Positions 45,701 to 56,339 of a DNA stretch of 64,000 nucleotides are shown here, in pieces. Each line of letters opens with the position of its first letter. Positions within the stretch are counted from its first letter, which is position 1. Source of the stretch: Biomphalaria glabrata. Its lineage: Eukaryota; Mollusca; Gastropoda; Planorbidae. A model generated the notes under the pieces. It worked only from the letters and a program-made list of their open reading frames with translations. It had not been told where the DNA came from and did no database searches. The stretch is from the NCBI RefSeq assembly GCF_947242115.1, contig NC_074714.1, positions 36,156,323 through 36,220,322 of the forward strand, read 5' to 3'. Made by a program: the position numbers and the translations under genes.

Positions 45701-48041
45701 ACTTGATAAAGTGATAGTAGCTTGTATAACAGAAAACACTTGATAAAGTGATAGTAGCTTGTATAACAGAAAACACTTGATAAAGTGATAGTAGCTTGTA
45801 TAACAGAAAACACTTGATAAAGTGATAGTACCTTGTATAACAGAAAACACTTGATAAAGTGATAGTAGCTTGTATAACAGAAAACACTTGATAAAGTGAT
45901 AGTAGCTTGTATAACAGAAAACACTTGATAAAGTGATAGTAGCTTGTATAACAGAAAACACTTGATAAAGTGATAGTAGCTTGTATAACAGAAAACACTT
46001 GATAAAGTGATAGTAGCTTGTATAACAGAAAACACTTGATAAAGTGATAGTACCTTGTATAACAGAAAACACTTGATAAAGTGATAGTACCTTGTATAAC
46101 AGAAAACACTTGATAAAGTGATAGTACCTTGTATAACAGAAAACACTTGATAAAGTGATAGTAGCTTGTATAACAGAAAACACTTGATAAAGTGATAGTA
46201 GCTTGTATAACAGAAAACACTTGATAAAGTGATAGTACCTTGTATAACAGAAAACACTTGATAAAGTGATAGTACCTTGTATAACAGAAAACACTTGATA
46301 AAGTGATAGTACCTTGTATAACAGAAAACACTTGATAAAGTGATAGTAGCTTGTATAACAGAAAACACTTGATAAAGTGATAGTACCTTGTATAACAGAA
46401 AACACTTGATAAAGTGATAGTACCTTGTATAACAGAAAACACTTGATAAAGTGATAGTACCTTGTATAACAGAAAACACTTGATAAAGTCACATAAATAA
46501 TATAAGATTAGTAGAAAAATAACAAAACCTTTTGTATAAATGTGATACGACAATACCCAAAAGACATTACAGAGGTAACATAGCCTCCACTGCTTTTTAG
46601 CGGCCCCCGAAAGGGGAAAAGACGCTATTAGTTTTGTGCGAAATTTCTGTCCGCCTGTCCGTCTGTCCGTCCGTCCCGTTTAGATCTCGTAAACTAGAAA
46701 AGATATTGAAAATCCGACATCACAATATTTTAGACCATTCAAAGTTCTGATGCAACGGCTACTTTTTTTTTTCCTAAAAGCGAAAAATCTAATTTTTAAA
46801 ATCAGTTATGCAAGCAGTTTTTTAAAGAGAAAAAGCTAATTAGTATGCATTAAAAGTTAAACCTAATTTAAAACGAATAGTAATCTTATAAACTTCATTT
46901 TCTTAAACAATTTTTTATAAGGTACGGTATTTAAGAATTCAAATAAAGGAACAAGTGTTTTTAAAACAATTACATTAAGTGAAGACCAGGAGAGGCTCGG
47001 TAATGCGCTTAGCTTCCGAACCGAGGGTCCCGGGTACGAAGACTGGGATTATCAACTTCGGAATCCTTGGGCGCCTCTGAGTCTACCCATCTCTAATGGG
47101 TACCTGACATTAGTTGGGGAAAAGCAAAGACGGTTGGTCGTTGTGCTGGCTACATGACATCCTCGTTAACCGTAGGCCACAAAAACAGATGAACTTTACA
47201 TCATCTGCCCTATAGACCACAAGGTCTGAAGCGGGAACTAATTAGGCCAGGTTCACATCTAACCTTGCATTCACTTGCACCCATCCCTTGATCTGCAGCA
47301 CCATTGGGGCACTACACAAGATCTGTCAACCTTCTTTCTCCATTCTTATCTCTCATTTGTCTTTGATATAATTTCATTTGGATGTTCTTTCTGAAAATAT
47401 TGAAGCCTGCCTGGGTGGACCACTTCGGGGGCCGATTTTAAGTTTGTGTTTCCACACAAACTGTCTTTGTAACCTTGTTTTTTTTACATTTCTATTAATA
47501 GTAAATATTTTAAAAATTGTATAACTTTATGTAAAAAAAACCTCCTTAAATATTTAATTTTGAAATTTAAACAGTTTGCTTTCCGTACCGTAGATATAAA
47601 CTAGCCATTGCACCAGAACTTTACAATCTGCCCTATAAAAAGCAATCGGATTAAATTTTATTCTATAGTTTTTTGTTGTTGACATCTACATGTTACAGAG
47701 ACGGAATTATGGACGGACAGACAGACTACACAAAACTCAAAGCAGATTTCTCCCTTAGGGGCCGCAAAAAAGAGAATCACTAATAAAAAAATAAATATAT
47801 ATAATGTAAAGAAAATAATCCACAAATAAAAACTATTGCAGGTTTCTGTTTCATTGGCACCTTCACCAACCACCTTCCCACTGCTGCCGCCCAGCAAGCT
47901 GTGAAAGACTTGATAGCCTGCGGAGTGGCCGAGGGGCACATTGAGCATAACTACGTCCTGAGGGGTCACCGTGACATGGGCAGCACTGAATGCCCGGGCA
48001 CGGCCTTCTGGCATCACATCAAGACCTGGCCACATTATTAA
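42734..48041 (+). CDS. PGRP: Short secreted peptidoglycan recognition protein, gene 3 of the cluster
   Basis: Coding exons are 42734-42788, 43556-43741, 44694-44807 and 47842-48041. All introns are phase 1 with GT/AG borders. The product is 184 residues: a signal peptide ([19 protein letters not shown]) then one Amidase_2/PGRP domain. The expected amidase residues are His52, Tyr87, His161 and Cys169, and Cys59/Cys65 pair as in the family. Differences from neighbours are HMDTRG instead of HMDTHG at the end of exon 2, FEARGW instead of FEGRGW, and HTLNYN in exon 3. Intron 1 holds an 11-bp array. Intron 2 has a repeat seeded at the splice donor and a foldback element. Intron 3 (3.0 kb) has a 37-bp array and a nested transposon. 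AATAAA lies at 48051-48056. Confidence 0.93.
43235..43404. repeat. 11-bp array in intron 1 of PGRP gene 3
   Basis: About 15 copies of CAAAACAAAAC in a row, ending at ACCAATGACTC. It lies about 150 bp before exon 2. Confidence 0.95.
43722..43945 (+). repeat. Degenerate tandem repeat that includes the exon 2 splice donor of PGRP gene 3
   Basis: ACATGGACACTAGGGGTATG, the last bases of exon 2 plus the donor, recurs downstream as ACATAGACACTAGTGGTATG, ACATAGACACAAGTTGTATG and other variants every 30-65 bp. TTGGTATTTCC-like spacers separate them. The exon end and its donor therefore form the first unit of a tandem family running about 200 bp into intron 2. Confidence 0.75.
44281..44437. mobile_element. 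157-bp foldback element in intron 2 of PGRP gene 3
   Basis: The left arm (44281-44320) contains GGGACCAAGGTTATTAAG. Its reverse complement lies in the right arm (44395-44437, CTTAATAACCTTGGTCCC). The arms extend to AATAATAG/CTATTATT for about 40 bp with a few mismatches. No coding capacity. It would form a long hairpin in the pre-mRNA. Confidence 0.65.
45073..45307. repeat. About 102-bp direct duplication in intron 3 of PGRP gene 3
   Basis: Copies at 45073-45174 and 45175-45275 share CTACCTCCGTCCATATCA, GCCGATATGATTGTATGG and TTGGGCCGC. The last about 40 bp (45270-45307) reappear at 55225-55263. The parent family is not recognised. Confidence 0.7.
45565..46489. repeat. 37-bp minisatellite, 25 copies, in intron 3 of PGRP gene 3
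   Basis: A perfect 37-bp period with a unit containing TTGATAAAGTGATAGTAGCT. The only common variation is TAGCTTG versus TACCTTG. Three minus-strand frames of more than 320 codons cross it because 37 is not a multiple of three and the unit lacks stops in that direction. They are artefacts. Confidence 0.96.
46599..47765. mobile_element. 1.17-kb inverted-repeat DNA element containing a SINE
   Basis: The left end GCGGCCCCCGAAAGGGGAAA and the following TTTTGTGCGAAATTTCTGTC are mirrored at the right by GACAGACTACACAAAACTC and CCCTTAGGGGCCGC. The imperfect inverted ends are about 60-70 bp. It has no transposase. A tRNA-derived SINE sits inside (46988-47260). A second inverted end-like sequence (CTTCGGGGGCCG, near 47425) suggests internal rearrangement. 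Fragments of the family occur at 51965-52130 and 62255-62330. Confidence 0.65.
46988..47260 (+). mobile_element. tRNA-derived SINE (Meta-SINE-like), nested copy
   Basis: A degenerate tRNA-like head (GCTCGGTAATGCGCTTAGC, GGTCCCGGGTACGAAG) is followed by the body CTCTAATGGGTACCTGACAT, GGTTGGTCGTTGTGCTGGC, CCTCGTTAACCGT, AACAGATGAAC and CAAGGTCTGAA. The copy at 56567-56855 has the same body and a better B-box. It is inserted in the inverted-repeat element above. Confidence 0.7.
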
Positions 48042-48056
48042 CAAGGACAGAATAAA

Positions 48057-49316
48057 TATAAGAAACAAGAACAAAGACTAAAGTGTATGTTTTTTCTTTA
48101 TGTAAAAAAAAAATATATTAGTAACCCGCTTGCTCTGTTTTTTTCCGACTCTCTCTCTCTCATCTCTTTTCTCTCTCTCTCTCTCTCTTTATCTATCTAT
48201 TTTACTATCTCTCACTTCTAAAACAAAAATAAGGGCTTAATCGATGAAACTGTACAAAACAAAATATATCTTGAGATATATCATTTTCTAGATCAGATAA
48301 TCTACATCTCATCTCTCCAGCTCCACGAGTGTGATACATGCTCATAAGGAGGAGATGGTATTACCTGTTATCTGGAGCAGGGCTGGTCTTAGGCATGGGT
48401 AAACTAGGCAGCCGCCAAGGGCTGCGTATTGGTGGGGGGCTTCGCATAAGAACAAATTTTTAGATAAAACAATGCGCAACTTGGATCGAGATCTGTCTAC
48501 TAGCCTAGTTCTAAGAGTCTACTAGCTCTAAGAGTCTACTAGTTCTAAGAGTCTACTATAACTGAAGGTTTATATGCGAATGTTAAGATCTACTTGTTTA
48601 ACTACCTTTGTTAGAAGAAGAACCTTGTTATTTCCTATTGGTAAATATGTCAAAACGTTTTATCGAGTCTGGGAGTCTGGCGTATCAAAACACTAACGAA
48701 AAGCGGAGAATGAAAAAGGTGCTATACATTGGCGTAGCCAGGATTTTAGATAATCTTTCAGCATTGATTTGTAATTGAAAAGAAAAAGAAAATAACAGAT
48801 ATATCGTTCTTGTACTTCGATGTCTCAGCACATTTATCAACAGAGTTATTGGCATTTTGATTTAAACGGAACTAGAATAAGGATGTAGGTCTACATAAAC
48901 TAAACTTCTGATTTAGCACTCTTAATATCTACATCTACTAGATCTAGATCTATAATATAAATTTGGAATAATTTAGATGTAATTTAGATTAGATTTATGA
49001 AACGAAATCCTAGATAATCTATCAATAGACGGAATGCAACATTGCATTTAAAAATAGTAGATTAGTTTCAGTATATTAGAACATTGCAATATTAATCTAG
49101 ATGTTTGGAAATCAAAATCTACACTTTAAGTCTAGAAATTGAAATTCTATATCTTGATCTAGTCTATATAAGTCTAAACTAGACCTAGAAATTCTAGATC
49201 TAGATTCTACAAAGATTTTAATTAGAATATAAATCCAGATCTAGTTTAAAAAATCTAGATATACTGTAAAAAAATCTAGATTAGATCTAAATCTAGCTAT
49301 CATGCCTTTTCAAATA
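48057..49316. other. Gene-free region downstream of PGRP gene 3
   Basis: It contains a CT-rich microsatellite at about 48150-48192 and, from about 48890 to 49300, a degenerate tract rich in CTAGAT and AGATCTAG motifs. No exon or RNA gene was recognised. Confidence 0.5.
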
Positions 49317-50100
49317 ACGAGGTTTAATGAACATTAATATGCCGAGTTGTTTTAGCATTTCATTTGAAGAATTCATTCCATATGACGTAGAGGAAAAAAA
49401 ATCCACTACGTCACAAGGCTTATTTAGACTAAAAAATGTCTTCGTCAATACGAGCCAGTTATCGAGGGTGTATGGGGTATCTAAGAGAGGTAGCACCTCT
49501 AGTGGACAGGCAGTCGTACCCTCTCTTTGAGAGTAGCTTGGCTCACTCTTGGTCCCCACTCGGTACCCAACTCTCACCTGTGGCTCCCAGAAGCTGTTGC
49601 ATGCGCAGCGGCCACACCCCAGAAACGGGCTTTGACTGGCCGGCTAAACCAGGTAGAGGGTATCTGACGTGTCCATGGCACTCAGTACACTGAGGTTCTT
49701 TCAAACCTAGCATGTGAAGTCTGGACTTGGCGGCCTGTGCGTAACGTCACAAAACTAGACTAATCGGACAGAATGGCAAGTACCAGCACAGTGCTGTGGA
49801 GTACTCAAGAGCAGGACAAGACACACAGAAAGTCTCTGGTCATCCACTGCACCCAAACTTGTCCCCGGACGTCTTGATCGAGGGTTCGTAGACATTGGTG
49901 CGCCGAGTTTTTTTTAAGCATTATCTTTAAAGAATTCATTCATATAACGTCAAAGGAAACAAATTCCATCAAGTCACAATGGGCTAGTAAAAAAAAATGT
50001 TTTTATTAACACGAGAGATTTAACAAGGGTTCATAGTCTCTAGTGCACTGAGTTCTAATAGAATTCATTTAAAGAAAAATAAAATATATTCTATACAATT
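49317..50100. repeat. Spaced direct repeats flanking a GC-richer block
   Basis: A block of about 150 bp with GCCGAGTT, GAATTCATTC, ATATGACGT and CAAGTCACAA-like motifs occurs at about 49335-49470, again at 49895-50035, and in part at 50035-50085. Between the first two lies a GC-richer segment (49480-49885) of unknown origin with TTGACTGGCCGGC. There is no coding evidence. Confidence 0.55.
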
Positions 50101-50329
50101 TCTTCTATTGGAATTGAGCATGGTGCCAAGCGATCCCCAGTCAAACGTTTTACAAGTTAAAACCTTTTTTAAAAATGTGCAACTCAAGTTCTGCCAGCGT
50201 GACTGTAAGTTTGATCGAAAGTTTGAAAACATTTTATTGTTTACTTTACATTTTGTTTTAATTTTTTATGAAAAATTGTTTTGTAATACATATCTATAAA
50301 TACATATATCTACATATACATATATCATG

Positions 50330-51130
50330 GAATTCATTGACTGGTGGGTGTCACCCAGTGCGGCCACCAATCCCCCCCCCCCCGCATCCCCTAGTAGCGC
50401 CAATGCTTGTATTTACTATTCTACTATTTATTTATCGGAAGCTACACGAGAGTGTGTTTAGGGATGGGGGGGGGGGGGGGTTTGGAATATTTAAGTTTTT
50501 TTATTTGAACCTCGACCTCCCCCCCCCCTCTGGCTACGTCCATGCAAAGGACTAACAGAAGTAATTTTAATTTGAAAAATGAATAAACATCTAAATATAA
50601 GAATCCAAAACTTACAACTGTACATTGAGTTTTTAGATGTTCCAATTTTCTAACTATAAGTGAATATGTTTTAGCTACTTTATTTTCGAATACTTTCTGT
50701 TAAATATGTATTCAACATTGTCTAGTGAAAAACCTTCACTGCTATCTACATTAGATACAGTGGAGACATGGGAGTAGCCATTTTTTTCGGGGGGGGGTTA
50801 GGGGGTGGATTTGTTTCTTTCCCCCTGACCCCCCCCTGCGTAAAAAAATTATGAATATGTATTTATGTGTGTGTGTACATAATCTTTATGACATTCTGAC
50901 CCTTCATTCTTTCGGAAGACGTTTATTGTGCCCTAGAATACGTTCTTCCCGGAATTAGTGGAAAAATTGTTGATTCCCCGCCATTACTAGCAAGGGGTCT
51001 GGGGGAGCTCTAGCCCCGCCTGCCAATCACTATTTCTGGTATTAAAGGCAACAAAATGCATATTCTGAGGTATCTACAGTGCATTTTCCTGCTATTAAAA
51101 AGTCTTATTTCAAAAACCTAATGTGTAATT
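50330..51130. other. Repeat-derived sequence with long G and C runs
   Basis: Runs of up to 13 C or 14 G (around 50375, 50465, 50518, 50790 and 50828) are set in sequence that looks like old interspersed repeats, such as GACTGGTGGGTGTCACCC. No gene was recognised. Confidence 0.45.
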
Positions 51131-51139
51131 CTGACTGAC

Positions 51140-51520
51140 TTAGACCTTCCCGCGCCGTTCGGCGCATTTGCCGTCAAGCTGTTTCCATAAAATCTGTCAC
51201 TGGTAATGTCTGAAGCCTCTTCTCACCTGCTCTGAGGACCTCCATGAATGTGTGGCGCCAAGTTGTACTAGAATGTCTTCGCAACTCTTCTTATGCGTAA
51301 TTCATTTTGTCGGAGAACATGTCCCGCAAACCTCATGCGTCGCTCTTTTACAACCTTACTAAGGGGTCGACTCACAGTTCGGCATAGGATTTCCTTGATT
51401 TAGATCCGATCTCTATAGCTGACTACTAAAATCTGTCTTAGCCATCTTTGTTGAGCCACATTTAGTGTTTTTTAATTTCGGCAGATGACTATTCACTGCC
51501 CTATATTAATGGAGCCCAGC
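51140..51520 (-). mobile_element. LINE 3'-end relic, minus strand
   Basis: Reverse-strand translation gives LRQILVVSYRDRI, ILCRTVSRPLSKVVKERRMRF, AGHVLRQNELRI and WRHTFMEVLRAGEKRLQTLP in successive frames. These are C-terminal hallmarks of non-LTR retrotransposons. The frame is broken several times and the RT core is absent. Confidence 0.65.
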
Positions 51521-51539
51521 CACTGGTCGAAATGTGTAA

Positions 51540-51964
51540 CCTTTCTTGGCTACGCTCTTGGAATTAGGCGACTGTAGTTTGCTTTAGATTTTATATTGAA
51601 AAGGGAAATTCTATCGTCAAAATCATCTGTTGGGGGGTTTTAACTAAAAAATCTCTGGAGTTTTTTTAAAATTCAAAACCCCGTTTAGCTACAGTCATAG
51701 AATTTGGTGACTGTAGTTTGCTTTAGAATAATATTGAATGGAGAGGTTTTCAACCTAAAACTCTCTGTATGGGGATTTTAAACTCAAAACTATCTGGAGG
51801 GGTTTTTAGACTTTAAAAAAAGCCGTTCTGGAAGGAGGGGGGTTTAAACTCAAAACCCCCCATTGGCTTCGCTACGCTCAAAGAATTTGCTTTTTATTTA
51901 TATTGAAGAGTTATTTTTTAGCAAGAAACCCCTCTGAACGGGGGTTTAAACTCCCGTGTTTTTG
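51540..51964. repeat. Degenerate repeats of about 130-150 bp
   Basis: AATT(A/T)GG(C/T)GACTGTAGTTTGC and AACTCAAAACC-type blocks recur about three times (near 51560, 51695 and 51880) with runs of G or C. They resemble a decayed tandem family. No coding content. Confidence 0.5.
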
Positions 51965-52130
51965 TAACTATTAATTGTGAATAGTTGTAAAAGTGGCGTA
52001 TTTTATGAAATAACTGTTTGCATAAGTGATTTCAAAAATTTAGATTTTTCGCTTTTAGAAAAGAAAGTAGTAGCCGTTGCATTTTAATGATGTTGCTGAA
52101 CTTTGGTTGAACTCTGTATTTCATCAGCCT
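51965..52130 (-). mobile_element. Fragment of the inverted-repeat DNA element family
   Basis: AAATTTAGATTTTTCGCTTT followed by AGTAGCCGTTGCAT is the reverse complement of the segment near 46750-46800 inside the 46599-47765 element. Confidence 0.55.
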
Positions 52131-52529
52131 CCTAATTATGTCTCTGCCAATACTGTTGAAGACTTTCTCAAACTCAAAAAAGGTCATGTAGAGAGGGGAG
52201 TGCCCTTAAATGGATTCTCCTCTGATAATGCGTAGTGTGGCAATATGGAAAGTGCATTATTTTTCTGTCCGGAAAACAGCTTGTTCTTGTCTTTTGTCTA
52301 GACTCTAGGCGTGCCAGTGTTTGACCACTTGGACACCAAATCACTTTGAGTTTAAATAATCTATTGTATTTTTTGTGTGGTGTTTTTAAATAAATAGCCT
52401 ACACTAAATAAAAGCTATCATTAAGTATTCTGATTGAACTCAAACAGATAAGACTACTTCCAGTCACGACCTAAATAGTTTTGCACACTTCACGCAAGTC
52501 ATTTCAAACTAGATAGGTGCTTTTTATTT

Positions 52530-53190
52530 TACATTTAGACAAAGTGTTTGTGTGTGTATGTTGCGGTAAACATTTGTATGTGCTGTAAAGTTTGCGCATA
52601 TGTGTTTTGTAGTAACATTATATGTAAGTGTTTCGTATAGCATTGTATATGTGAGTTCTTGCAGTAACATATATGTGTGTTTTAAAGTAACATTTTGTGG
52701 ATGTGTTTTGTAGTAAATGGTGTGTATTTTATTGTAACATTTTGAGTATGAGTGTTTGGTAGTAAAATTGTGTGTGTTTTATTGTAATATTTGTGTGTTT
52801 GTGTTTGTGGCACACCGTGCTACAGCCTGGCAGATCCTGCGGCGCTACTGATCCCAAACGTTCCTTTGGTCACATCAGCTGCGCGGAGAGGGGGGGGGGG
52901 ACTGCTGTGTGGGCCACTGTGGGCGACATCGTTCCGACCATAAACAATACCCAGGCTTTCATCTCACCGCTCTGAGATGAACCATAGTCGTTCTACGACT
53001 GAATGGGGCCAATGGAGATGTGTGTTTGTGTGTGTGTGTATTTTGTAGAAAAATCGTGTGTGTGTTTGTAAGTTTTTATTACCATTTTGCGTGTGAGTTT
53101 ATTTCGCATAATGATGTGTGTAATGTGTTTTGTAGCTGTAATGTCTCTAGGAGAGCACACAGTGTGTGTGTGTGTGTGTGTGTGTGCCGC
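52530..53190. repeat. GT-rich region with (GT)n microsatellite
   Basis: Degenerate units of about 25-35 bp such as TGTGTTTTGTAGTAACATT cover 52540-52800 and 52990-53140, and a pure GT run lies at about 53162-53186. An unrelated block of about 180 bp (52810-52990) with a G-run sits between them and is not recognised. Confidence 0.7.
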
Positions 53191-53255
53191 ACAGAGTGAC
53201 AACAATCTGGAGACGACTCCGAAGTGAAACAAGAAAAACAGAATACTTTTTAAAA

Positions 53256-55345
53256 AAACAAAGCTTATATTAAGTGTAATTGTATGAATTAGTTTGGATC
53301 TGTCATGTAGTTACTAACACCTGTAACTGACCTCGACATATAAAACTGTGCGATACAAATATTTTTACCAATTGTTTTTGTTGACCTTTCTCGCTATGAT
53401 CCTGTCACTTGTCTGGACCAGTTGGGAAGGGGGGGGGGAGAGAAAAAAAAGTGATATCTCAAGGAATGTTTTTTAAATGCATAAAATGTTCACTCAGGGC
53501 TTAAGATTATACAAGGGGACTAATTAAACTTATACCAACACATCTGTCAAGTACGATTTCTTTCCCTTGTTCAAGATACCAAACTAAATAATTAATTACC
53601 AATAGTTTATTAATTAATGGGATAATTTTTTTTATTGATTGTAACCTTGTTATTTAAAAGAGTAGACGTAACAAAAGCTTCTGGACCAGACAAAATTAGT
53701 AGCGAGCTGATCAAGCTATGTGCGGAGCAAATCTCTTCTATCTTCTGTCACATCTTTAACCACTCATTGCAAACGTGCGTAATTCCACACATCTGGAAAA
53801 CTTCAGAGATCATACCAGTGCCAAAGAAACCAAAAATAGATTGCTTAAATGATTTCCCAGTAGCACTAACACCTATTGTTATAAAATGTTTTGAAAAATG
53901 TATGCTTAAAAAACTTGTAGCAAAAGTCAGTAACAGCCTAGACCCTCACCAATTTGCATACAAAGCAGCTAGAGGAACTGAGGATGCTATTCTATTGCTT
54001 TTGGACCAGCTTTATAAGCATCTCGATATACCCAAAACATATGCACGAGTCCTCTTCGTAGATTTCTCCTCGGCTTTCATTACCATACAGCCACATCTAA
54101 TGATAAACAAACTCGGTAACTTAAATGTAAGCCCTTACTTACAAGCATGGGTTCTAAACTTTTTAACCCAACGGCCCCAGTATGTTAAAGTCAACAACAC
54201 CAAATCGTCAACTCGAGTACTATGTACGGGTGCTCCACAAGGTTGTGTACTTTCTCCTGTACGATACACTCTTTACACTAATGACATAAGAAGCATCTAT
54301 GACTCAGTTAAACTCATTAAATTCGCTGATGATGCTGCCATAGTCGGTCTTATTTCAGGAGACGAAACTCAGTATCGAAGCTCGATAGAAGAGTTTACAA
54401 ACTGGTGCACAGACAACTTTCTAGAACTGAATGTAACAAAAATTAAAGAACTTATAATAGATTTTAGAAAGATAAAACAAACTATACGTGAACTCCAAAT
54501 AAACACTACATCTATAGAACAAGTAAACGCATATAAATATCTAGTCGTTATCATCAACAACAAGCTTTCATGGGAAGACCACCTTGGAACTCTGACAAAG
54601 AAAACAGCCCAGCGACTCCTTTTTCTATACAAACTCAATAGCTTTAAACTAAACAAGAAGATCCTTGAGACTTTTTACGGCGCGACTATACAAAATCTGC
54701 TAACATACGGAATAACCTGTTGGCAAGGCAACGCCTCATTTAAACTGTTGCGACGTCTAGAAAACATTATTAAAAAAGCATCAAAAATTACACTCACAAC
54801 ATTACCACATTTAAAGGAACTTTTTGAACAAAAGTGCCTAAGAAAAATCGAAAAAATCATGGAAGACAACGGCCACCCGCTCCATCAGAACTACATCAGG
54901 TCGTCGCGAAGTGGGCGACTGCTGTCAATCAAAACAAGAACGGAGCGGTACAAAAACTCGCTCGTACCTCACTCGGTCAGACTCTATCACCGCCACTCAT
55001 TGACCAGGGAACATGAAATGCACCAAGATACCTGTATGTAGTCGCTGAATGAACTCTTTATGTTTTCTGTTGTATTTATGTGTATTTTTCTGTTGTGTTG
55101 TCTTTATATGAGAAAAGAGTCCTTGTAATCACAACAAATTTCCGTAAGGATCAATAAAGCAGTCTTAGTCTTAGTTATCAGGTAAAAGAAATAATTGCGC
55201 GAAATTTATGCTTAATCCGAGATTGGCGTGATACCTCAGGGTACGAGGAATAATATTTTTGAGTGTGGGAGAAATAACTTTTAAAAACATTTTACCAGAC
55301 CGAATGAGTGGATATAAGCTTTGTAATAAAAAACAGAATAAGAAG
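53256..55345 (+). repeat. Composite repeat copy split by a LINE
   Basis: The left part (53256-53653) begins ACAAAGCTTATATTAAGTG and runs through GTCTGGACCAGTTGGG to TTTTATTGATTG. The right part (55174-55345) resumes at GTTATCAGGTAAAAG and ends GGATATAAGCTTTGTAAT. The outer ends ACAAAGCTTATAT and ATATAAGCTTTGT are inverted repeats, the best-preserved termini of this family in the window. The central tRNA-like segment is absent here. Confidence 0.72.
53654..55173 (+). mobile_element. 5'-truncated CR1/L2-like LINE
   Basis: The element is flanked by a GTTAT target duplication (53649-53653 and 55174-55178). Its frame is open from the 5' break to a stop at 55039-55041, about 460 codons, covering the RT palm to the C-terminus. 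Visible motifs are LFVDFSSAF, TGAPQGCVLSP, KFADDAAIVGLI (FADD active site) and SIKTRTERYKNSLVP. The 3' end carries CAATAAAGC and a GTCTTA-repeat tail. The N-terminal endonuclease and early RT are missing, as usual for dead-on-arrival copies. The sequence style fits the CR1/L2 group, but the clade is not proven. Confidence 0.85.
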
Positions 55346-55845
55346 AAGTTTAGTTTTAATAGTTCAAAATTAATGAAAAAATGTGACAGAAATTTTATTT
55401 TAAAATAAAAAATACACGTAGTGTATAAGAGATGTTCAGCTGTATAAAACTATAAATAGCTCTCTTTTAGGAGCGGCCGATGTACAGGAGTTAGGAACTG
55501 GTGATAAGTTATGTTATTTAAAACCTATTGTCAGGATCAGTAGCTACACATTGTTTTGTTTGTTCATGCCATGTTTAACTTTGGTTAAGCAAAAAAAAAA
55601 AAACAATAAATGTGCTGCGATTGGCATGAACGCCCGAAGATCAGACATTTTTTAAGTTCTTAAATTTTCAAGCGTTAACTTAGAAATAGAAAACTGAACA
55701 AAAAAATGTCTTCTAGGCCAGCTAATGGCAGGTCCTGTTATTTGTCCTTGTGTTTTTGTTTGGGTTTCAATGTCTACTAATATATAGGTTAACATTCAAG
55801 TAATATCCCAATAGCTGTCACAACTATAAAAAGGAAATGACTACC
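55346..55845. other. Unassigned spacer
   Basis: AT-rich sequence with a short poly-A run at about 55590. No gene or repeat was recognised. Confidence 0.45.
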
Positions 55846-55975
55846 TGGTGGTGCGGTTTGCGCGCCGTAAGTTCAAACCCTGCCCGCTCCCATCCCTGCG
55901 GGAGGTTTGAACTAGGAAGTAAACTATCTTCAACTCTGAAGGATTATCCGAAACATGTCAAACATTTTACAAACA
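55846..55975 (+). mobile_element. tRNA-derived SINE fragment
   Basis: CTACCTGGTGGTGCGGTTTG and AAGTTCAAACCC form degenerate A- and B-box segments, followed by a body with GCGGGAGGTTTGAACTAGGA and CAACTCTGAAGGA. The head has lost bases between the two boxes. Confidence 0.55.
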
Positions 55976-56289
55976 AACAAATGAGCAAACATTTGGACTA
56001 GGACTCAATGATCTATAGTTCTGTAGGAACTTCTCCTTTAATAAGTGAACATGGAAAGACATACATTGATTGGATTTTGTTATTTGTGAAGCCATGGTGA
56101 CTATTGATTCAGCGTTTTTTTTAAACAAGTGAATTAATACAAAATTGCTAAATTGGACCAACTATAAATACTGTACTATATTTTTGCACACGTCCCACAG
56201 ACAACAAAAAAAAATAGATTAACTTTTTTAAAAAAATTAGTGTTTATTTTTGTCTCTTCGTGAAACCAAAAAACAAATTGATTAGGAGA

Positions 56290-56325
56290 TATAATCAAGT
56301 GGACATATTTGTTTCAATTATCATT
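56290..56325 (+). promoter_or_regulatory. Likely core promoter of PGRP gene 4
   Basis: TATAAT at 56290-56295 and TCATT at 56321-56325 put the initiator A 33 bp from the first T of the TATA box, as in the other genes. The leader would be only about 17 nt. Confidence 0.5.
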
Positions 56326-56339
56326 CAAGTCTGGCCGAA

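Noticed and set aside
45448-46553. Three overlapping minus-strand frames of 320-350 codons
   Set aside because: All are produced by the 37-bp array. The same sequence is read in three frames with equal length, which is not gene-like.
49293-49693. Overlapping frames of 67-94 codons in the GC-richer block
   Set aside because: They lie in repeat-like sequence, overlap on both strands and show no known motif.
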